Program-made: the position numbers and the translations under genes
Notes under the pieces: generated by a model
The model's input: the letters and a program-made list of their open reading frames with translations, nothing else
Told to the model about the DNA's origin: nothing
Databases searched by the model: none
Assembly (NCBI GenBank): GCA_002436415.1
Contig: DJMA01000003.1
Span: 62,001 to 126,000 of the forward strand
DNA: 64,000 bases
Reading direction: 5' to 3'
Source of the DNA: Bdellovibrionaceae bacterium UBA6502
Lineage (GTDB): Bacteria; Bdellovibrionota; Bdellovibrionia; Bdellovibrionales; UBA840
In this document: positions 53,927 to 62,800 of the stretch, one piece after another
Position numbering within the stretch: position 1 is the stretch's first letter
Layout: every line of letters begins with the position of its first letter

Positions 53927-56900
53927 ATGCCCCGCATAGTTCTTTATATTGTTTGCATCTTAGGTTTTTCTTTTTCTTTGTTAGCTAACAAAGAGTATCC
54001 AGTGAGCTACAATGGCGCTACACCGTATATGTTGGTGGTTGCGGATGAATCACAAAATAGTAGTTTGAATCCTGGATTGTATCGTTTAGAGGAATCAATC
54101 ACTAAACCGAAATTGGCATTGGAAGGGGATATCCTAATCAATCCAATTGAGGGAGTTTTACTTGGTAGATTAGAAACCGTTCATGAAAAGAACCGTAGAT
54201 ACGAAGCGGTTGTTGTTATTGATGGAAAAATCACTATTATCTCTAGATATACCGATGCCTCTTCTCCAGAGAGTTATTTACAAATTGGTACAGGTGAAAA
54301 CGAAGTTTTAGATCAACTAAATAAATCTTTTGTCAAACTTCCTCCTATTCTTAATCATTCAGATATAGTGGTCATGAAAACAGATATTGAAGGTGGATAT
54401 TTGATTTCAATGAAAGGTTTAATGGAGGATGGTTATACCTTTTTCTTTAAAATTGGACTAAGTAAGTCTTCGGATAAAAAAATCTTTTTTGAGCAAAGAC
54501 CAATACTTTTAGACAATAGATTTTACAACAACTACGAACTCAATAGTAGACAGATCAATGGCGCCTTTGTTTCTGACCGACTGATTCGTTATTTGAGTTT
54601 TCCAGAACCAGAAAATACAAAACGAATTCTTAATCATAAGAAATTAATTGCTACAACTTATGAAAGCTTTGAGAATAAATGGGATGGTAGATCTGATATT
54701 CCTAGAATCGATTTAAAGAGTTTTAAAACCACAGCCTTACCACCGTTACAAATTTCTTTAGGTACAAATTTGCTGCAGGTTGTAGATATTGAAAAAAACA
54801 GAGCAGAAATTGTAACCAAAATGAATCTAAAAGCGCCCTTAAAAACAGCTTGGGTAGACTTTCAAGCTGAAAATGACGCTCCTTACGTCCGAACGGTTGG
54901 CGATCTTGAAGCAGAAGTATTTTTTGCTGAAAAGGTTCTTCATTTTTATTATAACGGACAAGTTGCAGAAATTTCTTCGGTTTACCCAGAGTTGCCGCTT
55001 GATCTTAGTGTTTTCTATCTTAGTTCTTCCGACTCAAACATATACTTAATTTTATCTCAAAAGTTTGAAAAATCAGAAAGCACATCACTTATTGAAATTA
55101 GCATACCGGTAGATTCGAGTGTTGGGAAATTGCAATATCTGAAATCTATTAAAATTAGCCCTTATTTTTATACGAAGGAAGAACTTGGGTTTAGACATGT
55201 AGATAAAAAATATTACGACTATTTTACTGAATCCAATAAGGAGCATGATCGAGTCATATGGGAACAAGATTTGGATTACACCAAGGCACTTCTTGATCTA
55301 TCTGAGACTATTAATCAGGGTAGTATTACAAAAAAATACATAAAGCCAATTGAAGAAATCGAGATGACCTCCGCTTTGACTTATCAAGTTTTTCAAGAAG
55401 AAGGTGTAAGTAATGAGAACCGAGTGTCCGGAGTTTACTCAGCAGGAAACTATCTTGTACAGCAAGGTCAGCTAGTTGAGTTTAATTTAAGTGATGAAAA
55501 ACATATGTTTATTTCTAAGAAAGCACAGATTTTTGATCCAGCATTAGAAAAATTATCAGACAAAGAAGCCACCATATTTTTTGTGGATAAAAGTTTCAGA
55601 GCAGGGCAAAAGACTGTCGAAGTGATTGTGCATATTCCTGGTGTTGGTAAGGCTTATTACAAAGTGGGTGAGTTACATGGAATTAAAGATGCAAAATTAC
55701 ATTCTGTTAGTTTAGTACTCCCACAGGCCGAAGGCAGTAAAACAGCTTACCTATTATTGGCAGCAGAGGTGCCAGATAGCCAGAAGGCTGAGGTTTTGAG
55801 TTATAAATTTGACATTGATGCAACGGAGAATGTTGCATACCCAAAGAGATTTGAAATTTTGAATTTCTTAGAAAAGTCTATAGAATCAAGAGTGCGTTTT
55901 GAAAAATCTGGTGCGCCATACTTATTAGAGGACTCCCAAGCTTCTGCCAGAAACATCAAGCTTATCGATTTGTCTGATCCGGAAACGAAAATTTTTCCTA
56001 ACCGCAGTCAGTATAAACACCTTAGTTTCACAGGAGTTTCCTCGGGGAGTGATGCAAGTGCATGGGAAAATCCATGGTTAATTACAAATCCAAATCATGA
56101 TGAAAGCTTTGCCTTTTTAAAGAAATCTAGTTCTGATAAGTATAAATCGCAGTTGTTCGAAAAGTTTTTACAGCAATTAGAAGACATTTCTAAGGGAAAA
56201 ACTCCCGAGAAACATCATATCTTTGTAGTACCAGATGCCTTGCAGACTTATTTGTTTAATTCGATTCTAGCAAATTGGAAAGATAGTAAAGGCTTTCTAA
56301 GTATGAGTAATCGCAAATTACTTTTTAATGTTATCAATGGATCCACAGTAACAAATCAGAATGCTCTTATGGATCTATACAGAACATTAGATAAAGAAAA
56401 AACCAAAGGAAATTCGAGCATTATTTTAGGGCAGTGGTCTGAAATTCATAGCATGGGGAGATTGAAGGCTGACCAAGGTGATAATAGTTTTGAGCTAAGC
56501 TATGTTTCGGATGATTTTAGTGAGGAAGAGTCTGAACGAGATGTCATTGGCAAAGAAGAGAGTGAAACTCATGTTGTTTCTAAGAAGCCTCACAGTTTGT
56601 ACTTGATGGCAACAGAAGGGGAGAGAATTGCTTTGCAAGATTTTTCCCAAGCAAAAACAACCAGTAAAACTTCTTTGGTGATTCTAGCTACTGAAGCTGA
56701 AATCAATGAATTTAAAGCAGAAGCTTTTGAGGCTGAATATGGTCTTATAGAGCATTTTGAAATTCACAATCTTCCGCGCCCTAGTTTGGAACATCAATCC
56801 AAATTGTTTGAAAGACTTTTTGAAGAAAAGGCGGATTTAAAACTTTTACGTTATAAATTTGATGCTAAGAACATTTCAAGTAATGACCCTGTGTTACAGA

Positions 56901-59209
56901 AAAACTGGGACGACTTGAGCTTTGATGAAAAAGAGCATGTTAAAAAAATGATGTTTAACTATTACGTACAGCGAATTAATGCCGTGGCCGATGCAAATGG
57001 TATCGCCCCTGTAATGGCTTTGACTAATATAGTGAACGAGTTTTACAGACAGTTAATTAGTAATTCAGATTTGCGAAATGAACGAACGATCACAACGGTT
57101 CTTATTGAAAGGATTTTGAGTGAGAAATATGGAACTCCATTAAACTTAGAAACGCTTCCAGAGAATGACCCTTTAAAAATAGTAAGTTCTCATCGCTTTT
57201 TGGACTTAATTTTTAAATCCAATCATGACGCCGATATTGAAATTATTGAGCAAATCAAAAAGACACGTCTTGGTCAAACTAAAAAAGATCCGGCATTATT
57301 AGTTCCATCTTCGATCATTTTGATTGGTCCCACAGGAACAGGAAAAACCAGTCTTTGGCTGGCAATTCAAAAGGCTGTGGATAACAAAATTTATAATTTT
57401 AATAAAGACAATAACTCTGACGCAAGAGCCTTCTTTATCAATTTAGAAAAGGTTGTTCCTGATTATGGTGCGAGCGTTAAATCTTCAGAAAGGGGATCGA
57501 GTTTAACAACTAGCGATATATTAAGACATTTGGACAACTTTTTAACAGGACCTAACGGAGCAAGGGGGGATATTTTATTTGATGATGTCAGTAAAGCGCA
57601 CCCGAAGGTATTGGGGAAGGTTCTGGCGAAACTTTATGAAATTTTAGATGCAGAGGATGGTATCTATTATGCAAAACGAGATGGACAGGTCGTTGAAGTA
57701 CCAGTAGGGAATTTGAACATCACTTTAACTTTAAATCCAACGGATAAAGAGTCGAAACTATCGGAATATAAAAAGTCGCCACAAGATATGAGCATTCAAG
57801 AACTAATTGTAGCAACTTTAAATAGTGAAGAATTCTCTTTTGATAAATCACATTTGGCTCGAATTTCTAGAATCATTGAAATCGATAAGTTTTCTGAAAA
57901 TGCAAAACTTCCAGGTATGATTAGAGATTTAAAAGCTTCCATTGAATCAGATTTTACCTCACAAAACCGTTTGAGTCTTTTTACAAATGATTTTGTGTCT
58001 ACCATTGTTGATTATTTTTCAGATTTGGACGCAAGAACTTTTAAATCTAGAGCTGTTCAAACCGCAATGGAAATTACCCAAAACATTAATGGTCCTTTAA
58101 AAATTTTGGCTCCATCAAAAGAACAGAAAATGGAGATGTTGCAAAGAAGAGCTCAGCTTGGTGGAAAAGTAGATATCGATAACTTCATGCAGGACTACAC
58201 TCAGGTATTAAAGCTTGGGGAAAGTCAGGAAGCTAACTTCCGATTATTGCAAGTCATGATTGATAGTTATAGAGTAATGATTTTTGACCAACTTTATAAA
58301 AAGACTCTACTAAAGTTTTCAGGAACAGGAGATCAGTTTACACAAGAAATTGGTCAGCAAATTTTATTAGCTCTTGGAGAGCATTTGGCTGAAAAGTCGC
58401 AGATTCCTTTGAGCGCAGTCCGATTGGACCCATCTTTTTATGGTTTGAAACATTCTGACGATATTGAAAATTTTTATCGTCTACTAAGTAGTATTGATGG
58501 ACAAAAAAATAGATCTGTAGACTTCTACCCTTCGCCAGACTTTTTTAAGACACAAGATCGCGATGATTTATCTGTGATGATAGGGGAAAAGAAACGGACG
58601 AGTGATAATACGGAGGCCGAAGTTTTTCGAGGATTGAGTGCTAAGCTTAGTCCACACCTGCAAGCTTTGCTTGAGAAGATTATCTATCAAAATGCAAGTT
58701 CTAGTTCGGACCTTAATGAATGGTTGGAGTTAATTGACGAAGAGTCTGAGAGACGTTTAGCTTTGAATAATACAGCAGAAGAATTGCGATTACTGTCGGA
58801 TGTGGTTTTTCAGGAGCTTAGCTTGATGGTTCGCAGCTTAATGAAGGTAGATTCCGATTCTCGCAAATCCTATTCTATTTACGAACAGACGAGAATATTT
58901 TTGTTTGTAATGGATAAAGCCATAGCGGGACTTAACTGGGATAAATACCTTAGTTTCAAATTGGCAATTTTGGAGCAGTTCTCTACAAATATGGTAGTGG
59001 GCTCTCGAGCTTCCGTGCAGGAGTATTTGTTCAAAAATCGTTTTTCACTCTTATGGCCAAGAGCCCATAGTTCGTTATTAAATCTAATGGAAAATTCAGA
59101 GCTAATTAAAAATATGAATATTAATTTTGATCAGAAAAATTCATCACGCTCTAGCCAGTTTTATAATAAATGTAGATTTTCCGCGGTTCCTAAACAAGGG
59201 GGGCAGTAA
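53927..59209 (+). CDS. Giant exported Clp-like AAA+ protein
   Basis: A 1760-aa protein starting at ATG 53927, which has GGAGG 5 bases upstream. The signal peptide is MPRIVLYIVCILGFSFSLLA. Residues about 20-650 are beta-rich and may be a propeller-like sensor. An AAA+ module follows at about 1090-1400: Walker A G1134-P-T-G-T-G-K-T1141; Walker B I-L-F-D1219-D1220, then S-K-A-H-P as in ClpB D2 (E-K-A-H-P). The usual Walker B Glu is Asp. The sensor-like L-T-L-N-P-T-D and the SHLARISRIIEI segment fit ClpB D2. The remaining 350 residues are helical. One Cys lies near the C-terminus of the mature protein. It shares its last base with the next gene. Confidence 0.8.
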   Translation: MPRIVLYIVCILGFSFSLLANKEYPVSYNGATPYMLVVADESQNSSLNPGLYRLEESITKPKLALEGDILINPIEGVLLGRLETVHEKNRRYEAVVVIDGKITIISRYTDASSPESYLQIGTGENEVLDQLNKSFVKLPPILNHSDIVVMKTDIEGGYLISMKGLMEDGYTFFFKIGLSKSSDKKIFFEQRPILLDNRFYNNYELNSRQINGAFVSDRLIRYLSFPEPENTKRILNHKKLIATTYESFENKWDGRSDIPRIDLKSFKTTALPPLQISLGTNLLQVVDIEKNRAEIVTKMNLKAPLKTAWVDFQAENDAPYVRTVGDLEAEVFFAEKVLHFYYNGQVAEISSVYPELPLDLSVFYLSSSDSNIYLILSQKFEKSESTSLIEISIPVDSSVGKLQYLKSIKISPYFYTKEELGFRHVDKKYYDYFTESNKEHDRVIWEQDLDYTKALLDLSETINQGSITKKYIKPIEEIEMTSALTYQVFQEEGVSNENRVSGVYSAGNYLVQQGQLVEFNLSDEKHMFISKKAQIFDPALEKLSDKEATIFFVDKSFRAGQKTVEVIVHIPGVGKAYYKVGELHGIKDAKLHSVSLVLPQAEGSKTAYLLLAAEVPDSQKAEVLSYKFDIDATENVAYPKRFEILNFLEKSIESRVRFEKSGAPYLLEDSQASARNIKLIDLSDPETKIFPNRSQYKHLSFTGVSSGSDASAWENPWLITNPNHDESFAFLKKSSSDKYKSQLFEKFLQQLEDISKGKTPEKHHIFVVPDALQTYLFNSILANWKDSKGFLSMSNRKLLFNVINGSTVTNQNALMDLYRTLDKEKTKGNSSIILGQWSEIHSMGRLKADQGDNSFELSYVSDDFSEEESERDVIGKEESETHVVSKKPHSLYLMATEGERIALQDFSQAKTTSKTSLVILATEAEINEFKAEAFEAEYGLIEHFEIHNLPRPSLEHQSKLFERLFEEKADLKLLRYKFDAKNISSNDPVLQKNWDDLSFDEKEHVKKMMFNYYVQRINAVADANGIAPVMALTNIVNEFYRQLISNSDLRNERTITTVLIERILSEKYGTPLNLETLPENDPLKIVSSHRFLDLIFKSNHDADIEIIEQIKKTRLGQTKKDPALLVPSSIILIGPTGTGKTSLWLAIQKAVDNKIYNFNKDNNSDARAFFINLEKVVPDYGASVKSSERGSSLTTSDILRHLDNFLTGPNGARGDILFDDVSKAHPKVLGKVLAKLYEILDAEDGIYYAKRDGQVVEVPVGNLNITLTLNPTDKESKLSEYKKSPQDMSIQELIVATLNSEEFSFDKSHLARISRIIEIDKFSENAKLPGMIRDLKASIESDFTSQNRLSLFTNDFVSTIVDYFSDLDARTFKSRAVQTAMEITQNINGPLKILAPSKEQKMEMLQRRAQLGGKVDIDNFMQDYTQVLKLGESQEANFRLLQVMIDSYRVMIFDQLYKKTLLKFSGTGDQFTQEIGQQILLALGEHLAEKSQIPLSAVRLDPSFYGLKHSDDIENFYRLLSSIDGQKNRSVDFYPSPDFFKTQDRDDLSVMIGEKKRTSDNTEAEVFRGLSAKLSPHLQALLEKIIYQNASSSSDLNEWLELIDEESERRLALNNTAEELRLLSDVVFQELSLMVRSLMKVDSDSRKSYSIYEQTRIFLFVMDKAIAGLNWDKYLSFKLAILEQFSTNMVVGSRASVQEYLFKNRFSLLWPRAHSSLLNLMENSELIKNMNINFDQKNSSRSSQFYNKCRFSAVPKQGGQ

Positions 59210-62200
59210 TGAAGTGGTTTTTAGTTCTATTTCTTCTATTGGGTGTGGATCTTCTTGCTGTTGAGCCTGCAAATAAAATTACAGGGATAAAACAACAGGA
59301 GTGTTCTGCATCGGCGGCTCCGGTTTCGAAGCCAGGTAAATTGTATTGGGTAGATCATCATCGAGATGTAGATGATATGGCGAAGATCAAAGTGGCAGCT
59401 GAAGAGTTTACTGATATTGCTTTTAAATTAAATTTTAATATCCCAAAACATGTGGCGACCTTTGCCTCTAGCCAAGAACTAGCATTGTTATTAGCAAACG
59501 GAGCCCATCCTGCTCCTCATGCGATTGATGGAAGTTTGGTGTTTAAAGCTGCCAGAGAATCTAGTTCGGTTTATGAGTTTGTGACTTCAGGTTGTCCACT
59601 TTGTCATTCGTATTTTCAGGATACTACGCCTTGGATTCAGCAGCTGTCGATTTTTGCTCACGTTTTAGGGCACAATCATGTGTCTCAGACATCGAATTAT
59701 GGAAAAATTAGGAAGCCAGAGGATGCTGCACGTTCGGCTTTTGAAATGGTTGAGTTGATGAACCAATTGAAATACAACCAAAACATTTCTTGGGAAGAGA
59801 TTAGTCTTTTTTATCAAAAAATATATAGCATGAAGATAGACCAAGATTTGGTGGTTGGTTCCTATGACAGTGTTGATTCTCTAATCAAAACTTTAGATAA
59901 AAAAAGAACCGAAGACCAAAAATTTAGCGGTAGTAGTTCAATGCTTCAGTCTATGACGGCTCTGGGTAAGACCAAATTAAAGCCTTGGCAGCACGAAATG
60001 TTACGCATTTTTGAACAAAGGGAAGCTTGGCAAGGCTTTGCAACCATGACTAAAACTATGAATGAGGGCTTTGCCACTTTTTCTATGTTTATTATACCGA
60101 AGCATTCTAAGTACAATGAAATGAGGCACTGGATTGACTATTCTAGTTTGTTGGCTAAGGTTCTGGGGACGAAAGAGAAAGTAAATCCAGCATCAGCTGT
60201 AAACAATCCATACTGGTTGGGGCTTGAAGCATGGATGAATTTATACAACAAATTTAAAAAGAACCATAAAGAGAAATACGAAACTGAATTTGATTTAGAC
60301 GCAGCATTTGTTTCTTATGCGAGTAAAATCATTGAAACCCATTCAGATGCCAGCTTTCTACGTTTAGCATTAGACCAGCAATGGTTGATTGATAAAAAGC
60401 TAATCATGACTAGAGAGTTGAAGGAAGGCGATCCCCGTTACGATGCAAGTATAAAACAGGATCCAGATGATAAATTGATTCTTGTAGTGAGTAATGATCC
60501 TAAAAGGTTAATTAACAAGATAGCAAGGCAAGTAGGTAATCGTGGCGATAAGATGCCAAGGATTAGATTTATTGAAGAATCACATGCAGGTAGATACATC
60601 CTGTTAAGACAGGATTTAGTTCAGAACCATGGAATTCCTTTAGAGATTTTTAGTGCGACGAAGAAGATTTACGACCTTGCAAGCACCTATAAAACAAGTG
60701 TGGCGGTAGATACAGCAATTCCTTCTTATTATATTGCTGAAAAATTAGATGCAGAAACCAAGGCGGAAATTAAAGACTTACAAAAAAATGCTAAATGGTT
60801 TCCAAAGGATGGAGAGGTACATAAACTGAATGAGCCTATGCTGATTCCGGTGCGTATCATTGTTTCTCCAGATCGAAAAGTTGAAGTAAAATACTGGAGC
60901 ACCAATGATAGCTTAGATAAAGAGCTGGAGGGCTTTCGAGAAACTTTAATGAGCTCAGTAGAAACTTATTACGAAGACTCTATTCTTGGGCTAAGCGAAA
61001 AGTACCAAGGAGTTATCGATTCAGACTTGAGACAGAAATTTGGAGCCGCAACTCAAGGTGCTGTTTCTAATACCGCTGCCATTTTGCCGACAGCACCTTC
61101 TGCTTCTTTAGCAGTTGCTGAATATCTTCGTTTTGTTGAAGAAAGAACGGTTCTCGCACTAAAAAGAGCTATGAACGGACAGGGAACAGGGGTTGCTACT
61201 AATAGAGGTATGCAAGTTCGCGTTTTTCCTGAAATAGCATTTTTTGGATTGGACCAAAGATACGCGCAAATACGAAGAGAAGCCTATAAGAAAGCTATTG
61301 TTGATGGTGAGGGTGTCGCTGATCCTTATGCAGATGCTTTTACTGATTTAGTTAGTTTTGATGCTTGGCCTGGAAAGATTTTAAGAATTCCTGCAAAAAA
61401 ACAAGGAGAGGGCAAAGGCGAAGGTGAAGGGGAAGGCCAAGGAGAAGGTAAGGGTAAAGGTAAAGGCGAAGGAGAACCAAAAGAGGGCGAAGAGTCTGAA
61501 GAAGGTGAAGGGGAAGGTCCTGGCGGAGCCGGCGGATCTAATCCTGAATTCGTTGAAGTTCCTTGGAAAGATTGGATTGAGTTAATTAATGATAAGCTTA
61601 AGTTAAGAAATATTCGAAAAACTTTAGGTAGAAGTCGTCAAGTTGCAACTCGCAGAGGTGGATCTGTTACGCTCAATAGAGATCCATTACGCGAAGATCG
61701 AGTGGTAGAAAAAGCCATGGGTTATGGACTTGCAGGCTTAGAATTTGAATGGCAACAGAGATTTGAAAGCGAAGAAAGATTTTCGAAAATGACAGAAGAA
61801 GAAAAAAGTATTTTTCTGGAAAATGAAATCGACAAGCTTAGTTATCAAGAAATAGTGGAAACAGGTCTACGTTATATGCCAGAAGGAGAATACGTAGCAA
61901 AATCGAGCGTTGAGGTAATGCAGCCTGAGTTTGATGCGGTCATTTTAATAGCAGTTGATTTTAGTATCTCTATGAAGGGAGATCCTCTGCAGAGAGCGAA
62001 GACTGTTGCTATTAATTTAAAAGAGAAAATCAAATCAGAATACAACAATGTGATCATTAGGTATGTTGTTTTTGATACCGAAGCAAAAGAGGTTACAGAG
62101 AAACAGGCCTGGAGTGTTACTGGAGGTGGCGGAACCGCCTATGAAGAAGGTGTCGGAAAAAGTATAGAAATATTGGAAGAATATCCAATGTCAAAATTCA

Positions 62201-62457
62201 ATCGCTATGCTTATGTTTTTGGAGATAGTGGACAGCATTATACACCTGAAGTTGCAAAAGCTTTTGAAAAAATAATCGATATGACAGATGCCTCTGGTTA
62301 TATAAAAACGGGAACGATGGGAGTCGATGCATTTGACCAAGGGATTGAAAATCTATTTCAAAATAAAAAGAAGAAATTCTCTAAGTCTGAATGGACAGAA
62401 AGGGGTGGAACTTTGGTAGATTCGATCATTGATTTGTTTAAGGAGCCAGAAGAATAA
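59209..62457 (+). CDS. Exported SpoVR-YeaH (DUF444) fusion with VWA domain
   Basis: A 1082-aa protein with signal peptide MKWFLVLFLLLGVDLLA. Residues about 40-420 match SpoVR/YcgB: H151-V-L-G-H155-N-H157 against A-C-Y-G-H-N-S, and KPWQHEMLRIFEQ...MNE286GFATF against EPWQREILRIV...MNEGWATF. A Gly/Glu/Lys-rich linker (about 733-775) is as in YeaH. The C-terminus is the DUF444 VWA domain with MIDAS D917-F-S919-I-S921 and EYNNVIIRYVVFDTEAKEV, like YKNVEVVYIRHHTQAKEV of YeaH. A C129-P-L-C-H133 motif (CxxCH) lies in the SpoVR part. It is translationally coupled to the giant AAA+ gene by TAATG. Confidence 0.85.
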   Translation: MKWFLVLFLLLGVDLLAVEPANKITGIKQQECSASAAPVSKPGKLYWVDHHRDVDDMAKIKVAAEEFTDIAFKLNFNIPKHVATFASSQELALLLANGAHPAPHAIDGSLVFKAARESSSVYEFVTSGCPLCHSYFQDTTPWIQQLSIFAHVLGHNHVSQTSNYGKIRKPEDAARSAFEMVELMNQLKYNQNISWEEISLFYQKIYSMKIDQDLVVGSYDSVDSLIKTLDKKRTEDQKFSGSSSMLQSMTALGKTKLKPWQHEMLRIFEQREAWQGFATMTKTMNEGFATFSMFIIPKHSKYNEMRHWIDYSSLLAKVLGTKEKVNPASAVNNPYWLGLEAWMNLYNKFKKNHKEKYETEFDLDAAFVSYASKIIETHSDASFLRLALDQQWLIDKKLIMTRELKEGDPRYDASIKQDPDDKLILVVSNDPKRLINKIARQVGNRGDKMPRIRFIEESHAGRYILLRQDLVQNHGIPLEIFSATKKIYDLASTYKTSVAVDTAIPSYYIAEKLDAETKAEIKDLQKNAKWFPKDGEVHKLNEPMLIPVRIIVSPDRKVEVKYWSTNDSLDKELEGFRETLMSSVETYYEDSILGLSEKYQGVIDSDLRQKFGAATQGAVSNTAAILPTAPSASLAVAEYLRFVEERTVLALKRAMNGQGTGVATNRGMQVRVFPEIAFFGLDQRYAQIRREAYKKAIVDGEGVADPYADAFTDLVSFDAWPGKILRIPAKKQGEGKGEGEGEGQGEGKGKGKGEGEPKEGEESEEGEGEGPGGAGGSNPEFVEVPWKDWIELINDKLKLRNIRKTLGRSRQVATRRGGSVTLNRDPLREDRVVEKAMGYGLAGLEFEWQQRFESEERFSKMTEEEKSIFLENEIDKLSYQEIVETGLRYMPEGEYVAKSSVEVMQPEFDAVILIAVDFSISMKGDPLQRAKTVAINLKEKIKSEYNNVIIRYVVFDTEAKEVTEKQAWSVTGGGGTAYEEGVGKSIEILEEYPMSKFNRYAYVFGDSGQHYTPEVAKAFEKIIDMTDASGYIKTGTMGVDAFDQGIENLFQNKKKKFSKSEWTERGGTLVDSIIDLFKEPEE

Positions 62458-62800
62458 GGCTTTGAACTAAAAATTTTAATTAAAAAAGCAGCATCAAAAA
62501 GTGCTGCTTTTTTTGTTTTCAAATTATTTAACGAAAAGCTTTGAAGCTTGGCTTAAAAGAAAACTTATAGCCCAGTTCATTTTTTTTAAATTAAGATGGT
62601 TCAAGAGCTCTTTAGACCTGGCCTATTTAATCGTAGATAAGCTAAAATTGCTTCGAAATATCTCTATTTGTGAGTCTTGTAAATCGAAACGCAATTTGGA
62701 GAGCTTTAAGCTTGCTGGCTATTTTTAGTTAGCTTAAGTTCTCTTTCGCAATTAAGTGTTCGAGTTTTTTGTTCTTGAAAAAATTAGTAGTAAGAAGAGT
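62458..62800. other. Intergenic region with terminator
   Basis: 343 bases between convergent genes. After the terminator at 62482-62514 nothing else is recognisable. A 75-codon frame (62501-62728) starts inside the terminator stem and has no RBS. Confidence 0.6.
62482..62514 (+). terminator. Intrinsic terminator of the exported AAA+/VWA operon
   Basis: A perfect 12-bp stem, AAAAAAGCAGCA (62482-62493) with TGCTGCTTTTTT (62502-62513), 8-base loop, 25 bases after the last gene of the operon. T-run included. Confidence 0.9.

Noticed and set aside
62501..62728. 75-codon plus-strand frame with Cys-rich end
   Set aside because: It begins inside the terminator stem of the upstream operon, has no RBS, and its composition looks like translated AT-rich spacer.
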